From assembly GCA_019454415.1 (NCBI GenBank), contig JACFOI010000001.1:6187-60046 (forward strand): a stretch of 53,860 bases of DNA, given 5' to 3'. The translations under genes were made by a program, and so were the position numbers. A model generated the notes under the pieces. The model did no database searches, had not been told where the DNA came from, and saw only the letters and a program-made list of their open reading frames with translations. This DNA comes from Patescibacteria group bacterium. Its GTDB lineage: Bacteria; Patescibacteriota; Microgenomatia; UBA1400; PJMF01. Positions 15,975 to 25,228 of this stretch are shown here, piece after piece. Position 1 is the stretch's first letter. Every line of letters begins with the position of its first letter.

Positions 15975-17015
15975 TTATAGCATAGCTAGCCACACCCCGA
16001 ATAAGGTCAACATGATCTGGACAATCCAGGCTCGTTGGACAATCTTCGGCTCTTCCCACCCGTGATACTGTAACCAGAGGTGGAACGGCGAGACCGTGAA
16101 GACTTTCTTATGACGGAAGCGTTTAGAGAGTAGCTGAACAGTAGAAGTAAAGATTTCAAAGACGAACAGGAAGCCGATCACTCCCAAGGCAATTACCTTG
16201 CCCAGCAAGAGTCCGACTACTGCCAGGGTAGCACCAAAGGCTAAAGCGCCTACGTCACCCATGAACAGCCGCGCTGGAAAGATGTTGAAGTATAAGAACG
16301 AGACCAGCGAACCGAGCCAGAGTGCCAAGAGCATGGACAGTGGGATGTCCAGAATCTGTGAAGACAAAAACCAAAGTCCAAACAGCGAGATCATCAGGAT
16401 CCCGGCTGCTAAGCCGTCCAGACCATCGGTAATATTGACAGCATTGGTGAACGCCACGATCACAAAAGCAGCGAACGGAATGTACAGCCAGCCCATCTGG
16501 AAGGTCCCGACAAATGGAATATTCAGAAAAGAGATGCCCAGCTGGAAGTAAAGCATGCAAGCAATCACCGTAGCCAGAATAATCTGCAGTAGAAACTTGT
16601 GTTTCATCCGTAGGCCGAAAAAATGTTCTTTATTGAACTGAAAAAACTTTTTGACGTCATCGTATAAGCCAAGCATCCCGAACGACAAAAAGGTAAAAAA
16701 CAGAATATTTACTTCGGTAGTGATGTTATAGACACCAGTAACGGCAATTCCCATGTACTTGACTACCGGAAAGATAAAAGCGAACAAGACGCTGACCACC
16801 AAGATAATCAGCAGTCCCCCACCTACCGGTACGCCAGCTTTAACATTATGAAACTGGTCAAAAATCGGGGTGTGTTGACCAAAGGCATCAATTGTTTTCT
16901 GCTTGGCGCGGCGGAAACGCATCGCGTACAGAAAGTTGATAAACGGCACAATCAAAATACTGGTGACGACAAAAGAGAAGATAAGCAAGCCGAGGATAAA
17001 AACGAGTGAGTGCAT
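15975..17015 (-). CDS. mraY: Phospho-MurNAc-pentapeptide transferase MraY
   Basis: The 346-residue polytopic enzyme moves phospho-MurNAc-peptide to undecaprenyl phosphate, giving lipid I. Visible signatures are GLYDDVKKFF, NAVNITDGLDGLAAG with the catalytic Asp pair, FMGDVGALAFGA and SPFHLWLQYHGWEE with the histidine loop. The start MHSLVFILG at 17015 follows the murA stop by one base (TAA-T-ATG); the longer frame would run into murA. Confidence 0.95.
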   Translation of the reverse strand: MHSLVFILGLLIFSFVVTSILIVPFINFLYAMRFRRAKQKTIDAFGQHTPIFDQFHNVKAGVPVGGGLLIILVVSVLFAFIFPVVKYMGIAVTGVYNITTEVNILFFTFLSFGMLGLYDDVKKFFQFNKEHFFGLRMKHKFLLQIILATVIACMLYFQLGISFLNIPFVGTFQMGWLYIPFAAFVIVAFTNAVNITDGLDGLAAGILMISLFGLWFLSSQILDIPLSMLLALWLGSLVSFLYFNIFPARLFMGDVGALAFGATLAVVGLLLGKVIALGVIGFLFVFEIFTSTVQLLSKRFRHKKVFTVSPFHLWLQYHGWEEPKIVQRAWIVQIMLTLFGVWLAML

Positions 17016-17016
17016 A

Positions 17017-18336
17017 TTACTGTCTTCTAATAGTAGCACCTAGCGCCTGAAAAACCTCTTCCAAAGACTCATAGCCACGATCAATATGCTCCTGCCCATC
17101 GTGCAAAATGGTCTTGCCGTCGGCAATCAGGCCGGCAATCATCAGCGTTGCCCCGTGTCGCAGGTCTTTGACCGTAAACTCACCACCATGCAGTGGCGTG
17201 GGCCCGGTGATTCTGGCAGCATGTCGGTTGCCCGGTTTATCGACCTCCAAGTTGAAGTTGTAGAGTTCGTCAGGATGGTCCACGACTGGATTGAAAAGCT
17301 CAATCTGAGCGCCCATAGCGTTGAGCGACTCCACGTACTGAAAGCGGTTTTCGGAAACTGTTTCATGTAAGATACTGACGCCTTTGGCTTGGGTCATCAT
17401 CGTCACCCAGAGTGGCTGCCAGTCAGTTTTGAAGCCAGGATGGACTTCGGTGGTGACGTCTGTCGCTTTCAGTTCGCCTTTGTAGTAAAAACGGATGCCG
17501 TAGTGACCTACTTCGTAGCCGGCGCCGATCGCATCAAGCTTATCCAGAAATGCTTCGATATCCCGCGAGTCAGCGTTCTCCACAATCACATCACCTTTGG
17601 TTGCTAACGCCGCGCAAGCAAACGAGACTACTTGGTTATGGTCGGACATGATTTTGTGAATCGCGCCTTTCAACTGAGGTACACCGATGATCTCAATCAC
17701 GCGGTTCGGGCGACGGGTGATCCGGGCGCCCATGCTGTTGAGGAAGGCGATCAAGTCGTCAATCTCGGTTTCGAGTGCCGCGTTTTCCAACAGAGTCGTG
17801 CCTTTGGCTTTGACTGCTGCCATGATCAGCGTCTCGGTTCCGGTGTGGGTACTTTTGCGGAAGCGATAGGTTGTACCTTTGAGCTGTTTGGCCGTCACCA
17901 CGATCTTGTCGTCTTTGACTGCGACTTCAGCCCCCAAGGCTTTCAATCCATCAAAATGACGATCAAGCGGCCGCGCGCCAATCTTGTCGCCACCCGGAAA
18001 CGGTACCACCGCGCGGCCGAACTTGGCGAGCAGAGCTGGAATAAACAGGGTAGACGCTCGGGAGGCTTCACCGGAAGTCGGATCGATCTCGTCTTTGTTG
18101 AGATGAGTGGGATCGATCATGTAGGCGCGTTCGCCGACCTGCATGGCTTTAGCTCCCAATGAGTTGATCAAACTCGCCACCAGATAAACGTCGCTGATGT
18201 GGCTGAAGTTTAAGATACGAGAGGGCGTGTCAGCCAACAGGGCAGCCAACATCAATTTATAGGACGCATTTTTGGCCCCCCCGACCCGAACACTGCCGTA
18301 GAGCGGTTTACCGCCATGAATGATGAAGTTAGACAT
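17017..18336 (-). CDS. murA: UDP-GlcNAc enolpyruvyl transferase MurA with Asp at the fosfomycin site
   Basis: The 439-residue enzyme performs the first committed wall step. KNASYKL (active-site Lys22) and the flexible loop PFPGGDKIGARPLDRH are clear. The loop residue that is Cys115 in E. coli (PGGC) is Asp117 here. The same Cys-to-Asp exchange is known from mycobacteria and chlamydiae and makes the enzyme insensitive to fosfomycin. Length is slightly above the usual 420. The gene ends one base before the mraY ATG. Confidence 0.97.
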   Translation of the reverse strand: MSNFIIHGGKPLYGSVRVGGAKNASYKLMLAALLADTPSRILNFSHISDVYLVASLINSLGAKAMQVGERAYMIDPTHLNKDEIDPTSGEASRASTLFIPALLAKFGRAVVPFPGGDKIGARPLDRHFDGLKALGAEVAVKDDKIVVTAKQLKGTTYRFRKSTHTGTETLIMAAVKAKGTTLLENAALETEIDDLIAFLNSMGARITRRPNRVIEIIGVPQLKGAIHKIMSDHNQVVSFACAALATKGDVIVENADSRDIEAFLDKLDAIGAGYEVGHYGIRFYYKGELKATDVTTEVHPGFKTDWQPLWVTMMTQAKGVSILHETVSENRFQYVESLNAMGAQIELFNPVVDHPDELYNFNLEVDKPGNRHAARITGPTPLHGGEFTVKDLRHGATLMIAGLIADGKTILHDGQEHIDRGYESLEEVFQALGATIRRQ

Positions 18337-18339
18337 AAT

Positions 18340-19302
18340 TTACTCGAGGAGAAAAACCTCTTCCTGTAATTCTACTCCAAACTTTTCTTTGACACGGTCT
18401 TTGACGAGCTGCGCTAACTCGAGGACTTGGTCGCTGGTGCCGTTGCCTTTGTTAACGAAAAAGGCAGCGTGTTTAGTACTGACCTCGATGTCCCCTACTC
18501 GGGTTCCTTTGAGGCCAGCTTGGTCAATCAAAAATGCAGACGGACACTCCCGGCGCTCCGCAAACTGAGCAAAGCGTTCTTTGAGCAGTGGACTGTTCGG
18601 GGTGTTCTGGAAGTAGCAGCCGGAGCTGGGTTCGCCAAGTGGTTGGGTCTTGGCCCGATAAAGAGTGGCTTCTTTGACCAGTTCCAGTGACCGCTCTTTA
18701 TCTCCCGGCAGAAGAGCAAAGACTGCTTGCAGAATAATGTCATTGGTCTGCTGAAAGACTGAGCGATCATAGCCGAACTGACACTCTTCCTGAGACAGCC
18801 AACGTAGCTCGCCTGCTCTGGTGATGACTTCAACTTGGTGAATGTGTTTGCCAATTAGGTCCGATAAGTAGTGCGCGTTGTTATAAATAGCACCGCCAAG
18901 TCGGCCCGGAACACCCAGAAAATACTCCAGGCCGCCCAAGCCATCGTCAATGGTTTGCCGGACAAACAGTGCCGTTTTGTAACCGGCACCCACTGCAATT
19001 AACTGTTTTTCACCCAGTTTGTCCGGTAGGATGTGATACTGCTCGTTGCCGGTCCGGATGACGACACCCCTCAGGCCATGGCTGGAGACGATGACGTTAC
19101 TGGCGCCGGAGAGAACGGTCAGCTTCAGCTCATGTTTATGGCAAAAACGGACAACGTCGATGATGTCTTCACGAGTGGTCAAATCGAGAAAAACTTCTGC
19201 TGGACCACCAATCTTAAAGTAGGTCAACGGTGCTAATTGAAACTCAAACTCCGGATGGAGGTGAGCGAACTGTGCCTGGATTAAGGTTTGTGTTTGCGTC
19301 AT
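18340..19302 (-). CDS. murB: UDP-N-acetylenolpyruvoylglucosamine reductase MurB
   Basis: The 320-residue FAD flavoprotein reduces enolpyruvyl-UDP-GlcNAc with NADPH. The FAD region shows TYFKIGGPAEVF, LSGASNVIVSSHGLRGVVI, and GLEYFLGVPGRLGGAIYNNAHY. The late segment PSSGCYFQN carries the conserved Ser/Cys proton-donor area, and AFLIDQAGLKGTRVG follows. It lacks obvious insertions. It lies 3 bases from murA and 1 base from murC in a run of precursor genes ordered C-B-A by transcription. Confidence 0.96.
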   Translation of the reverse strand: MTQTQTLIQAQFAHLHPEFEFQLAPLTYFKIGGPAEVFLDLTTREDIIDVVRFCHKHELKLTVLSGASNVIVSSHGLRGVVIRTGNEQYHILPDKLGEKQLIAVGAGYKTALFVRQTIDDGLGGLEYFLGVPGRLGGAIYNNAHYLSDLIGKHIHQVEVITRAGELRWLSQEECQFGYDRSVFQQTNDIILQAVFALLPGDKERSLELVKEATLYRAKTQPLGEPSSGCYFQNTPNSPLLKERFAQFAERRECPSAFLIDQAGLKGTRVGDIEVSTKHAAFFVNKGNGTSDQVLELAQLVKDRVKEKFGVELQEEVFLLE

Positions 19303-19303
19303 G

Positions 19304-20785
19304 TTAGGCTGGAATTAGATCATACACTTGGTAGATATCTCCTGCTCCCAGAGTCAGGACCACATCTCCCGGGTGCAGCTCTGTTGTACAGAACTCTGCC
19401 AATTTTTCAAGCGTTTTGTAGTTCCGGGCAGGAATAGTTGGATACTTTTGGGTGATAGCCTGGCAGAGTTGGTCACTGGAGATGGTCGGGTCAAAAGCCT
19501 CTCTAGCGGACGGGAAGATGTCGATCATTACCACCTGACTGGCTTCGGTAAAGGCATCGACAAACTCATTGAAGAACTGCCTGGTCCGGCTAAAAGTATG
19601 TGACTGGAAAGCGACCACCAGCTTGCGATCCGGGAACCACTGGCGGTAGGCATGAATGACGTTGGCGACTTCATGTGGATGATGGCCATAGTCGTCATAG
19701 TACCGGACGCCTCGCTTCTCGCCTACGAACTGACTGCGGCGCAAGGTGGAGCGGAAGTCAGCCAGGGCGTTGATGGCTTGAGATGGATCGATTCCCAGTA
19801 GCGAACAGGCTGCCACGGCGGCGGCAGCGTTGAGGAGGTTGTACATTCCGGGGAGCTGGAGGCTCAGTCGGCCGGAAAAGTTGAGATGCGGAGCCAACAA
19901 CACGCAGCTGGTCTGGCCGTTTTCCGAAAAGAAAGTGTCGGTGTCCAGCAGAAACGTCGGGTGATCGGCTGGTGTCAGCTCGGTAGCGTCACCGCCATCG
20001 GCGGTTTGACCAAACCAGGCTATCTGTCGCTCGTTTTCAGTTTGCCAGAATCGCATCGTCTCGATTGTCTCCTGATCTGCCAGGTTAGCGACCAGAAAGC
20101 CGCCAGCTTTGATCTGATCAAAAAATCGGCCAAAATAGGTTTTGGTGTCTGCAAAGGTCGGATAGACATCCGGATGGTCATGCCGGAGATTGGTACAGAT
20201 TGTTACAAACGGCTGGAGGAAGGAGAAACGCGGGGTAATCTCCTCTCCTCGGCTGGGAGCGCTTGGGTCAATGACATACTCGTCAGCCTCGGCCACAAAG
20301 TACTTCCCATCCTGGTTCCACTGGCCGGTTTTGTTAAGGCCCGGAATGTCCCCCACGCCGATCGCAAAGTTCGGGTGAAGGCCCAGCTTCTGTAAAATCC
20401 AAGCGACCATGGCAGAGGTCGTTGACTTGCCACCCACACCACAGACGGCAATACCTTGTTGCTGATTGAACAGCTCCCCGAGTGCCTGCGCATGCGAAAG
20501 TACCGGCAGCTGACGGGCGAGTGCAGCTTGAACTTGGGGATTTTGTTGGGCCTGGTGGGCAGCAGTGTAGATCACACAGTCAGTCTCGGGGGGGATCTCG
20601 ACAGTGAAAGAAGTATCAATCACAACTCCGCGCTGATCCAGGATGCGTTGAGTCACAAACTCTTCGGCGACGTCGGAGCCTCGGACAGACTTACCGGCAT
20701 CAAGCAGGCATTGAGCCAAGGCAGTCAGGGCCACACCTTTGATGCCTACCAAGTAGAAGTGTTGATACTCCAGGAGACTAGACAT
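19304..20785 (-). CDS. murC: UDP-N-acetylmuramate--L-alanine ligase MurC
   Basis: The 493-residue Mur ligase adds L-Ala to UDP-MurNAc. The N-terminal domain reads FYLVGIKGVALTALAQCL with GSDV following. The ATP loop is GVGGKSTTSAMV near 114-125, where most MurC have GTHGKTTT; the lysine and Ser/Thr are kept. YDDYGHHPHEV is the classical MurC DDYGHHP motif. The start MSSLLEYQHF at 20785 is 4 bases past the yvcK stop; an upstream Met at 20821 would overlap yvcK. Confidence 0.96.
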   Translation of the reverse strand: MSSLLEYQHFYLVGIKGVALTALAQCLLDAGKSVRGSDVAEEFVTQRILDQRGVVIDTSFTVEIPPETDCVIYTAAHQAQQNPQVQAALARQLPVLSHAQALGELFNQQQGIAVCGVGGKSTTSAMVAWILQKLGLHPNFAIGVGDIPGLNKTGQWNQDGKYFVAEADEYVIDPSAPSRGEEITPRFSFLQPFVTICTNLRHDHPDVYPTFADTKTYFGRFFDQIKAGGFLVANLADQETIETMRFWQTENERQIAWFGQTADGGDATELTPADHPTFLLDTDTFFSENGQTSCVLLAPHLNFSGRLSLQLPGMYNLLNAAAAVAACSLLGIDPSQAINALADFRSTLRRSQFVGEKRGVRYYDDYGHHPHEVANVIHAYRQWFPDRKLVVAFQSHTFSRTRQFFNEFVDAFTEASQVVMIDIFPSAREAFDPTISSDQLCQAITQKYPTIPARNYKTLEKLAEFCTTELHPGDVVLTLGAGDIYQVYDLIPA

Positions 20786-20789
20786 GCTC

Positions 20790-21776
20790 TTACTGTAGCA
20801 GCTCGCGTAGGACTTGACCAACTTTATTCACATCATGGCGCAAGAGTGAGCGATGAGCAGTGTCGACGGTAGATTTGTGATTAACTTCCTCAGAAACCAA
20901 ATCGGCTCGAATAACTTGTGGGTCGTTGCCGAGGTCATCGTTCACAGGGAACTCGTTGGAGGCGGCGTAGACATCCAGAATATCCTGGGGAATTGAGCCA
21001 TTGCTGATAATGATGTAGTCCACCTTGCGGCCAATGACCTTCTCGATGCCCTCTACGTGTTGCCGAGCGCTCATCCCGTTGGTCTGGGTGAGCCGAGTCA
21101 TCAGATTGACCATGTAAACGATCTTGGCTGAGGTCTTGGCAAAGGCTTGGCTCATGCCTTCGGGCAGTAGCGAGGCCATCAAGCTGGCGTAGTAGTCACC
21201 CGGACCGATCACGATTAACTGAGCTTCTTCAATCGCTTTAGCTGCCTTGGGGCTAACTCGGGCTTCCGGAATTAAGCGGACACTTCGGATTGACTTGACT
21301 GGCTGAGTGTGGTCGCCTTCTTCATCGAGGAGGTGTTCGCCGACTGCGACGCTGCCGTCCGTGTAGGTGATCTCCAGTTGAACATTGTCTGAAGTGGCGG
21401 GAACAACCTCTCCTTCCAGCCGAAAGACCTTTTCCGCAATGTCCAGGGCTTGAGTAGTATCACCCGTCATGTCCTGTAAGGCCGTCAGGATCAGATTACC
21501 CAAGTTGTGACCTTTGAGGCCGTTTCCTTTTTCAAAACGGTACAGCAAGATCTTGCGGATCCACTCTTCTCCCTCGGCTTGCGCGAGCGCAGCGAGCGCT
21601 TGACGGAGGTCACCGACAGGCTGAAAACCAAACTCGTCACGGATGCGGCCGGTCGACCCGCCGGAGTCGGAAACGGCGATGATACTGGTTAAGTGAACAG
21701 GCTGTTGTTTAAGTGCTGAGATGACAGGGAATGTGCCTGTGCCACCACCAATCACAACGACAGAGCTACCTTCCAT
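20790..21776 (-). CDS. yvcK: YvcK/CofD-family protein (gluconeogenesis factor type)
   Basis: The 328-residue protein has a Rossmann-like GGGTGTFPVISALK start and SDSGGSTGRIRDEFGF, PVGDLRQALAAL and GPGDYYASL motifs, all typical of YvcK. In Bacillus YvcK binds UDP-sugars and is needed for normal wall synthesis under some carbon sources; a true enzyme reaction is not established. Its place between murE and murC, rather than beside rapZ and whiA as in Firmicutes, ties it directly to the wall cluster. Confidence 0.93.
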   Translation of the reverse strand: MEGSSVVVIGGGTGTFPVISALKQQPVHLTSIIAVSDSGGSTGRIRDEFGFQPVGDLRQALAALAQAEGEEWIRKILLYRFEKGNGLKGHNLGNLILTALQDMTGDTTQALDIAEKVFRLEGEVVPATSDNVQLEITYTDGSVAVGEHLLDEEGDHTQPVKSIRSVRLIPEARVSPKAAKAIEEAQLIVIGPGDYYASLMASLLPEGMSQAFAKTSAKIVYMVNLMTRLTQTNGMSARQHVEGIEKVIGRKVDYIIISNGSIPQDILDVYAASNEFPVNDDLGNDPQVIRADLVSEEVNHKSTVDTAHRSLLRHDVNKVGQVLRELLQ

Positions 21777-21778
21777 GA

Positions 21779-23026
21779 TTACTCCTTTTTAGGATCTAGT
21801 GCGAGCAGGGCTTCCTGGGCCGCGGTTAAGTCGCTCCAGGGATACTCAACTGTACCATAACTCATGCTTTTTTCGTGACCCTTGCCGAAAATGCCAACCA
21901 CATCACCGGACTTGGCTATTTTTTGGATTGCAAACTCGATCGCTTCCTGACGATCAGCTACGGAAGCGACCTTACTATGATACGTCCCCAGCTCCTGTTT
22001 CATCTGGCGAATAATTGACCAGACGTCTTCGGTTCGCGGATCCTCAGCCGTGAAGATTGCCAAGTCAGCCAACTCGGCTCCGATCCTGCCCATCATTGGC
22101 CGCTTCTGAATATCGCGTAGTCCGGCGCAGCCAAAGACCGCAATCAAGCGTCCTTTGGACTTGGTCTGTTTCATCTGTTTGCGAATCGAACTGAGAGCAG
22201 CAGATAGGGCATTAGGTGTATGGGCAAAGTCTACAATGACGCGAATGTTTTTTACTTTGCCTACTTCCTGCATCCGGCCAGCGATACCCGGAAAGCTTTG
22301 CAAGCCGGTGATGTAGTCTTTGTCACTGACTTCCATGAGTTTGGCAATCTTGTAAACCAGTCGGGCATTCATCTGGTTGTAGGGTTGTTCAAAGCGAGCT
22401 TGAACTGCTTTAGAGACAGCTGCCGGCAGGCGATCAGAACGAGAGTATGTCTCGATGTCCGTACTTCGCTCGGCTAACTGTCTCTTTAGTTCTTTATAGG
22501 AGTTGGCATCATCGGCGTTAATGACGACCTTGCGGGCGGCTTTGGCCAGCAAGGCTTTGGCTGCAACGTATTCCGGGTAAGTGACGTGATAATCGAGGTG
22601 TTCGTGAGTTATGTTGGTATAACCGGCAATCTCTGGATAGATGCCCCATAGGCGGTGCTGATAGAGTCCGTGAGAGGTGGCCTCAAGTACTAAGTACTCG
22701 ATGCCCAGCTCGACCATCTTGGCGAGAAAACGCTGGACGTCGCCTGCATCAGGAGTGGTAACGTGAAAGCCAGTGTCGATCTCCTCGTCACCGATATAAG
22801 CGGCGACGGTGGTCACCAGCGCTACTTTTTTACCGGCCGCTTTCAACACGTAGTAGAGCAGCGTCGAGGAGGTGGTTTTGCCATCGGTGCCGGTGATGGC
22901 AATGATCTTTAAACGTCGGGCCGGAAAGCCGTACTGCAGCTCGCCGAGAAGACCGCGGAGAAGTCCGGTCTTTACCAAGTGAAACGTCCGTTTAATCTTA
23001 TAGAAAAGAAGGTCGATCATCTGCAT
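21779..23026 (-). CDS. murE: MurE-like Mur ligase lacking the N-terminal substrate domain
   Basis: The 415-residue ligase starts almost at the ATP loop GTDGKTTSSTLL (46-57). About 80 to 90 residues of the usual N-terminal uridine-binding domain are therefore missing compared with typical MurE of about 490. Catalytic features remain: TTPDAGDVQRFL, LEATSHGLYQHR, THEHLDYH and DFAHTPNAL. The site that selects the third amino acid reads EDPRTEDVW. The DPR arginine fits the meso-diaminopimelate pattern DNPR, but the Asn is replaced. A TATAAT at 23047-23042 just upstream may be an internal -10. Confidence 0.88.
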   Translation of the reverse strand: MQMIDLLFYKIKRTFHLVKTGLLRGLLGELQYGFPARRLKIIAITGTDGKTTSSTLLYYVLKAAGKKVALVTTVAAYIGDEEIDTGFHVTTPDAGDVQRFLAKMVELGIEYLVLEATSHGLYQHRLWGIYPEIAGYTNITHEHLDYHVTYPEYVAAKALLAKAARKVVINADDANSYKELKRQLAERSTDIETYSRSDRLPAAVSKAVQARFEQPYNQMNARLVYKIAKLMEVSDKDYITGLQSFPGIAGRMQEVGKVKNIRVIVDFAHTPNALSAALSSIRKQMKQTKSKGRLIAVFGCAGLRDIQKRPMMGRIGAELADLAIFTAEDPRTEDVWSIIRQMKQELGTYHSKVASVADRQEAIEFAIQKIAKSGDVVGIFGKGHEKSMSYGTVEYPWSDLTAAQEALLALDPKKE

Positions 23027-23070
23027 GGTTTTCTGTCTGGCATTATAGCGCAGTGCTCAGACAAATATCT

Positions 23071-24906
23071 TTAGCGGTCTGCCGGAATATTGAGGAGTAA
23101 ATAGAGTTTATTGGCGATGTTGTACCAGAGCGGCGCCGCTGTCTCGGCTGCCCAGATTGAGCTTTTCGGCTCGCGCAGAATCACCAGCATCACAAACTTA
23201 GGGTCCTCCACGGGTGAAAAGCCAATAAAGCTGGCAATAGTCCGATCAGGGTCGTAGTGTCCCTCGACCGGAATCTGGGCGGTTCCGGTTTTACCGGCGA
23301 CCGAGTGGGTTTTGGAACGGATCCACTGCGCTTCGCCATGTTGAGCAGCGTACTCCATCATGGTCGCGACTGTCTGGGCAGTAGTCGGAGTGATCACTTG
23401 TCGCTCTTCAACAGCCTCGACCGGAATCTCGGTATTCTTTTGATGGTCGATGACCTTCTCGATGATCGTCGGCCGCATTAACTTGCCATCATTGGCAACA
23501 GCGCCGACGGCTTTGACCATCTGCATGCCCGTCGTGGCAATACCCTGGCCAAATGAACTCGTGGCCAAGTCAATAAACTTCCAGTCCTTCCGAAAAGGGG
23601 TGCTGGTATCTTCCTGTAGCTCGATGTGGGTAGGATCGCCAATGCCAAAGCTCTTAATGTAGTCAATGAACTTCTCTTGTCCTAGCAGCTCAGCTACAAA
23701 GATCATGGCGGTATTGTCGGACTTGGCCAGGGCATCACTCATGGTGATGTTGGGGTTGTAGACGTCATTCCAGGTTTTGATCGTGTACTCGCCGATTCGG
23801 CGGGCACTGTCACACTTGGTACATTGGGTATCAGGATTGATTACTCCAGCATCGACGCCTCCTGAGACGGTCAGCACCTTAAAGATGGAGCCCGGCTCAA
23901 AAGTATCGGCAATGATCGGATTTTTATGGGTATCACTGGGGTACTTATAAAAGTAACCCGGCTCGTAGTTGGGATAGGCTGCCATTGCCAGGATCTTGCC
24001 TGTTTTCGGCTCCATCACTACCACTGAGCCAGATACCGCTCCGTACCGTTCGATCCCGTTTTTGAGGCTCTCCTCTACCGTATGCTGGATGTCCCTGCGG
24101 ATAGTCAAGACCACGTCACGCCCATCGGTAATGGGCTGATCCTCCAGCTGGTCAAAGAACAAGTGAAAACCCAACGCGTCCTTATTAAAAGTCTGCTTGT
24201 CTGCCTGGCCGCGCAGCTCCTTATCAAGCGCGCCCTCGATGCCAAAGTAGCCTTGATCCTCGCCGGCTTGATTTTTGCCGACAAAGCCCAAGACGTGGGC
24301 AGCGGTAGACGCCTCCGGATACGCTCTGACGTAGTACTCTTCAAAACCCAGCCCCTCGATGTCAAGTGCCTCGATGTCTTTCTTCTGCTGTTCAGTAATT
24401 TTTTGTTTGAGGGCCACCCAGCGTCGGTCGGGCTGGCTGAGGCGATTAAGAATAGTGCTTTGCAGATCTTGGCGTTGCTGAGCAATCAGCGCTGGCTGAG
24501 TGGCAATTTCCGGATCCATGTCTACCAACAACGGCGCCAATAACTGGCTCAGCTCACCGGCTGGCCGTTTCAGCAAGTGGGGCTCGGCATAGAGGCGATA
24601 GACAGGGGCGTTAGTAACCAGCAGGTAGCCATCGCTGGTCAAAATCTTGCCGCGCTGGCCGATGTTGGTGATGGTGCGTTGGTACTGGCTTTCGGCCTCG
24701 GCTTGGAGGCGCGTCCGGTGCAGCACCTGCCAATAGAACAGCCGGATGATCACACCCACCATCAACAGATAAATGACTGCCAACAGAAAACGGGAGCGGA
24801 AGCTTGACTCTTTTTCAGGGTTTGGGAGCAACGGGGCCTGGTGATCCTGACGTCGGGAGCGGGCTGCTCCCCCAGGAGTAGGATGGTACTCAAAGTTGCG
24901 AGCCAT
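23071..24906 (-). CDS. ftsI: Class B penicillin-binding protein, FtsI (PBP3)-like
   Basis: The 611-residue transpeptidase crosslinks septal wall. It has a basic cytoplasmic tail, one membrane helix (about 41-59), a PBP dimerisation domain, and a transpeptidase domain with SIFK near 337, SDN near 394 and KTGT near 538. The order and spacing of these motifs are complete. It follows the FtsL-like gene by 22 bases and precedes murE by 44, the classical FtsI position. Confidence 0.95.
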   Translation of the reverse strand: MARNFEYHPTPGGAARSRRQDHQAPLLPNPEKESSFRSRFLLAVIYLLMVGVIIRLFYWQVLHRTRLQAEAESQYQRTITNIGQRGKILTSDGYLLVTNAPVYRLYAEPHLLKRPAGELSQLLAPLLVDMDPEIATQPALIAQQRQDLQSTILNRLSQPDRRWVALKQKITEQQKKDIEALDIEGLGFEEYYVRAYPEASTAAHVLGFVGKNQAGEDQGYFGIEGALDKELRGQADKQTFNKDALGFHLFFDQLEDQPITDGRDVVLTIRRDIQHTVEESLKNGIERYGAVSGSVVVMEPKTGKILAMAAYPNYEPGYFYKYPSDTHKNPIIADTFEPGSIFKVLTVSGGVDAGVINPDTQCTKCDSARRIGEYTIKTWNDVYNPNITMSDALAKSDNTAMIFVAELLGQEKFIDYIKSFGIGDPTHIELQEDTSTPFRKDWKFIDLATSSFGQGIATTGMQMVKAVGAVANDGKLMRPTIIEKVIDHQKNTEIPVEAVEERQVITPTTAQTVATMMEYAAQHGEAQWIRSKTHSVAGKTGTAQIPVEGHYDPDRTIASFIGFSPVEDPKFVMLVILREPKSSIWAAETAAPLWYNIANKLYLLLNIPADR

Positions 24907-24928
24907 AGCGTAGTAAGGTTATAGCTGC

Positions 24929-25213
24929 TTATCTTGAAGCGACGACAGTGCTCGTGTCAACACGAACAGTCGATTGAATTGGCACAAAGCCCTGGACAGT
25001 TGCATCTTGGTCGAGCTGCGACATGGCAAGTGTTTGCGCAGTCTGTTGCTCGATGCGCTTAACGCGGTCAGTCAGCTGTTGCTTCTGGTGCTCCAAAGCG
25101 GAGACGCGTTTGCCGTAGTCGATGTGGTTGCTGCCGACAAAGACCGTGTGGAGCGCTGCTCCGAAGACGAGCAGAGCGAGAATCGTGTAGTAGGTAATGT
25201 AGGTTTTGTGCAT
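24929..25213 (-). CDS. ftsL: FtsL/DivIC-like bitopic division protein
   Basis: The 94-residue protein has one membrane helix (about 7-27) followed by a coiled coil rich in Leu, Gln and Arg (about 35-65; ALEHQKQQLTDRVKRIEQQ). This is the FtsL plan, which joins FtsQ and FtsI. Sequence conservation in this family is minimal, so the call rests on size, topology and position between rsmH and ftsI. Confidence 0.75.
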   Translation of the reverse strand: MHKTYITYYTILALLVFGAALHTVFVGSNHIDYGKRVSALEHQKQQLTDRVKRIEQQTAQTLAMSQLDQDATVQGFVPIQSTVRVDTSTVVASR

Positions 25214-25228
25214 AGCTGTTGTGGTTTC

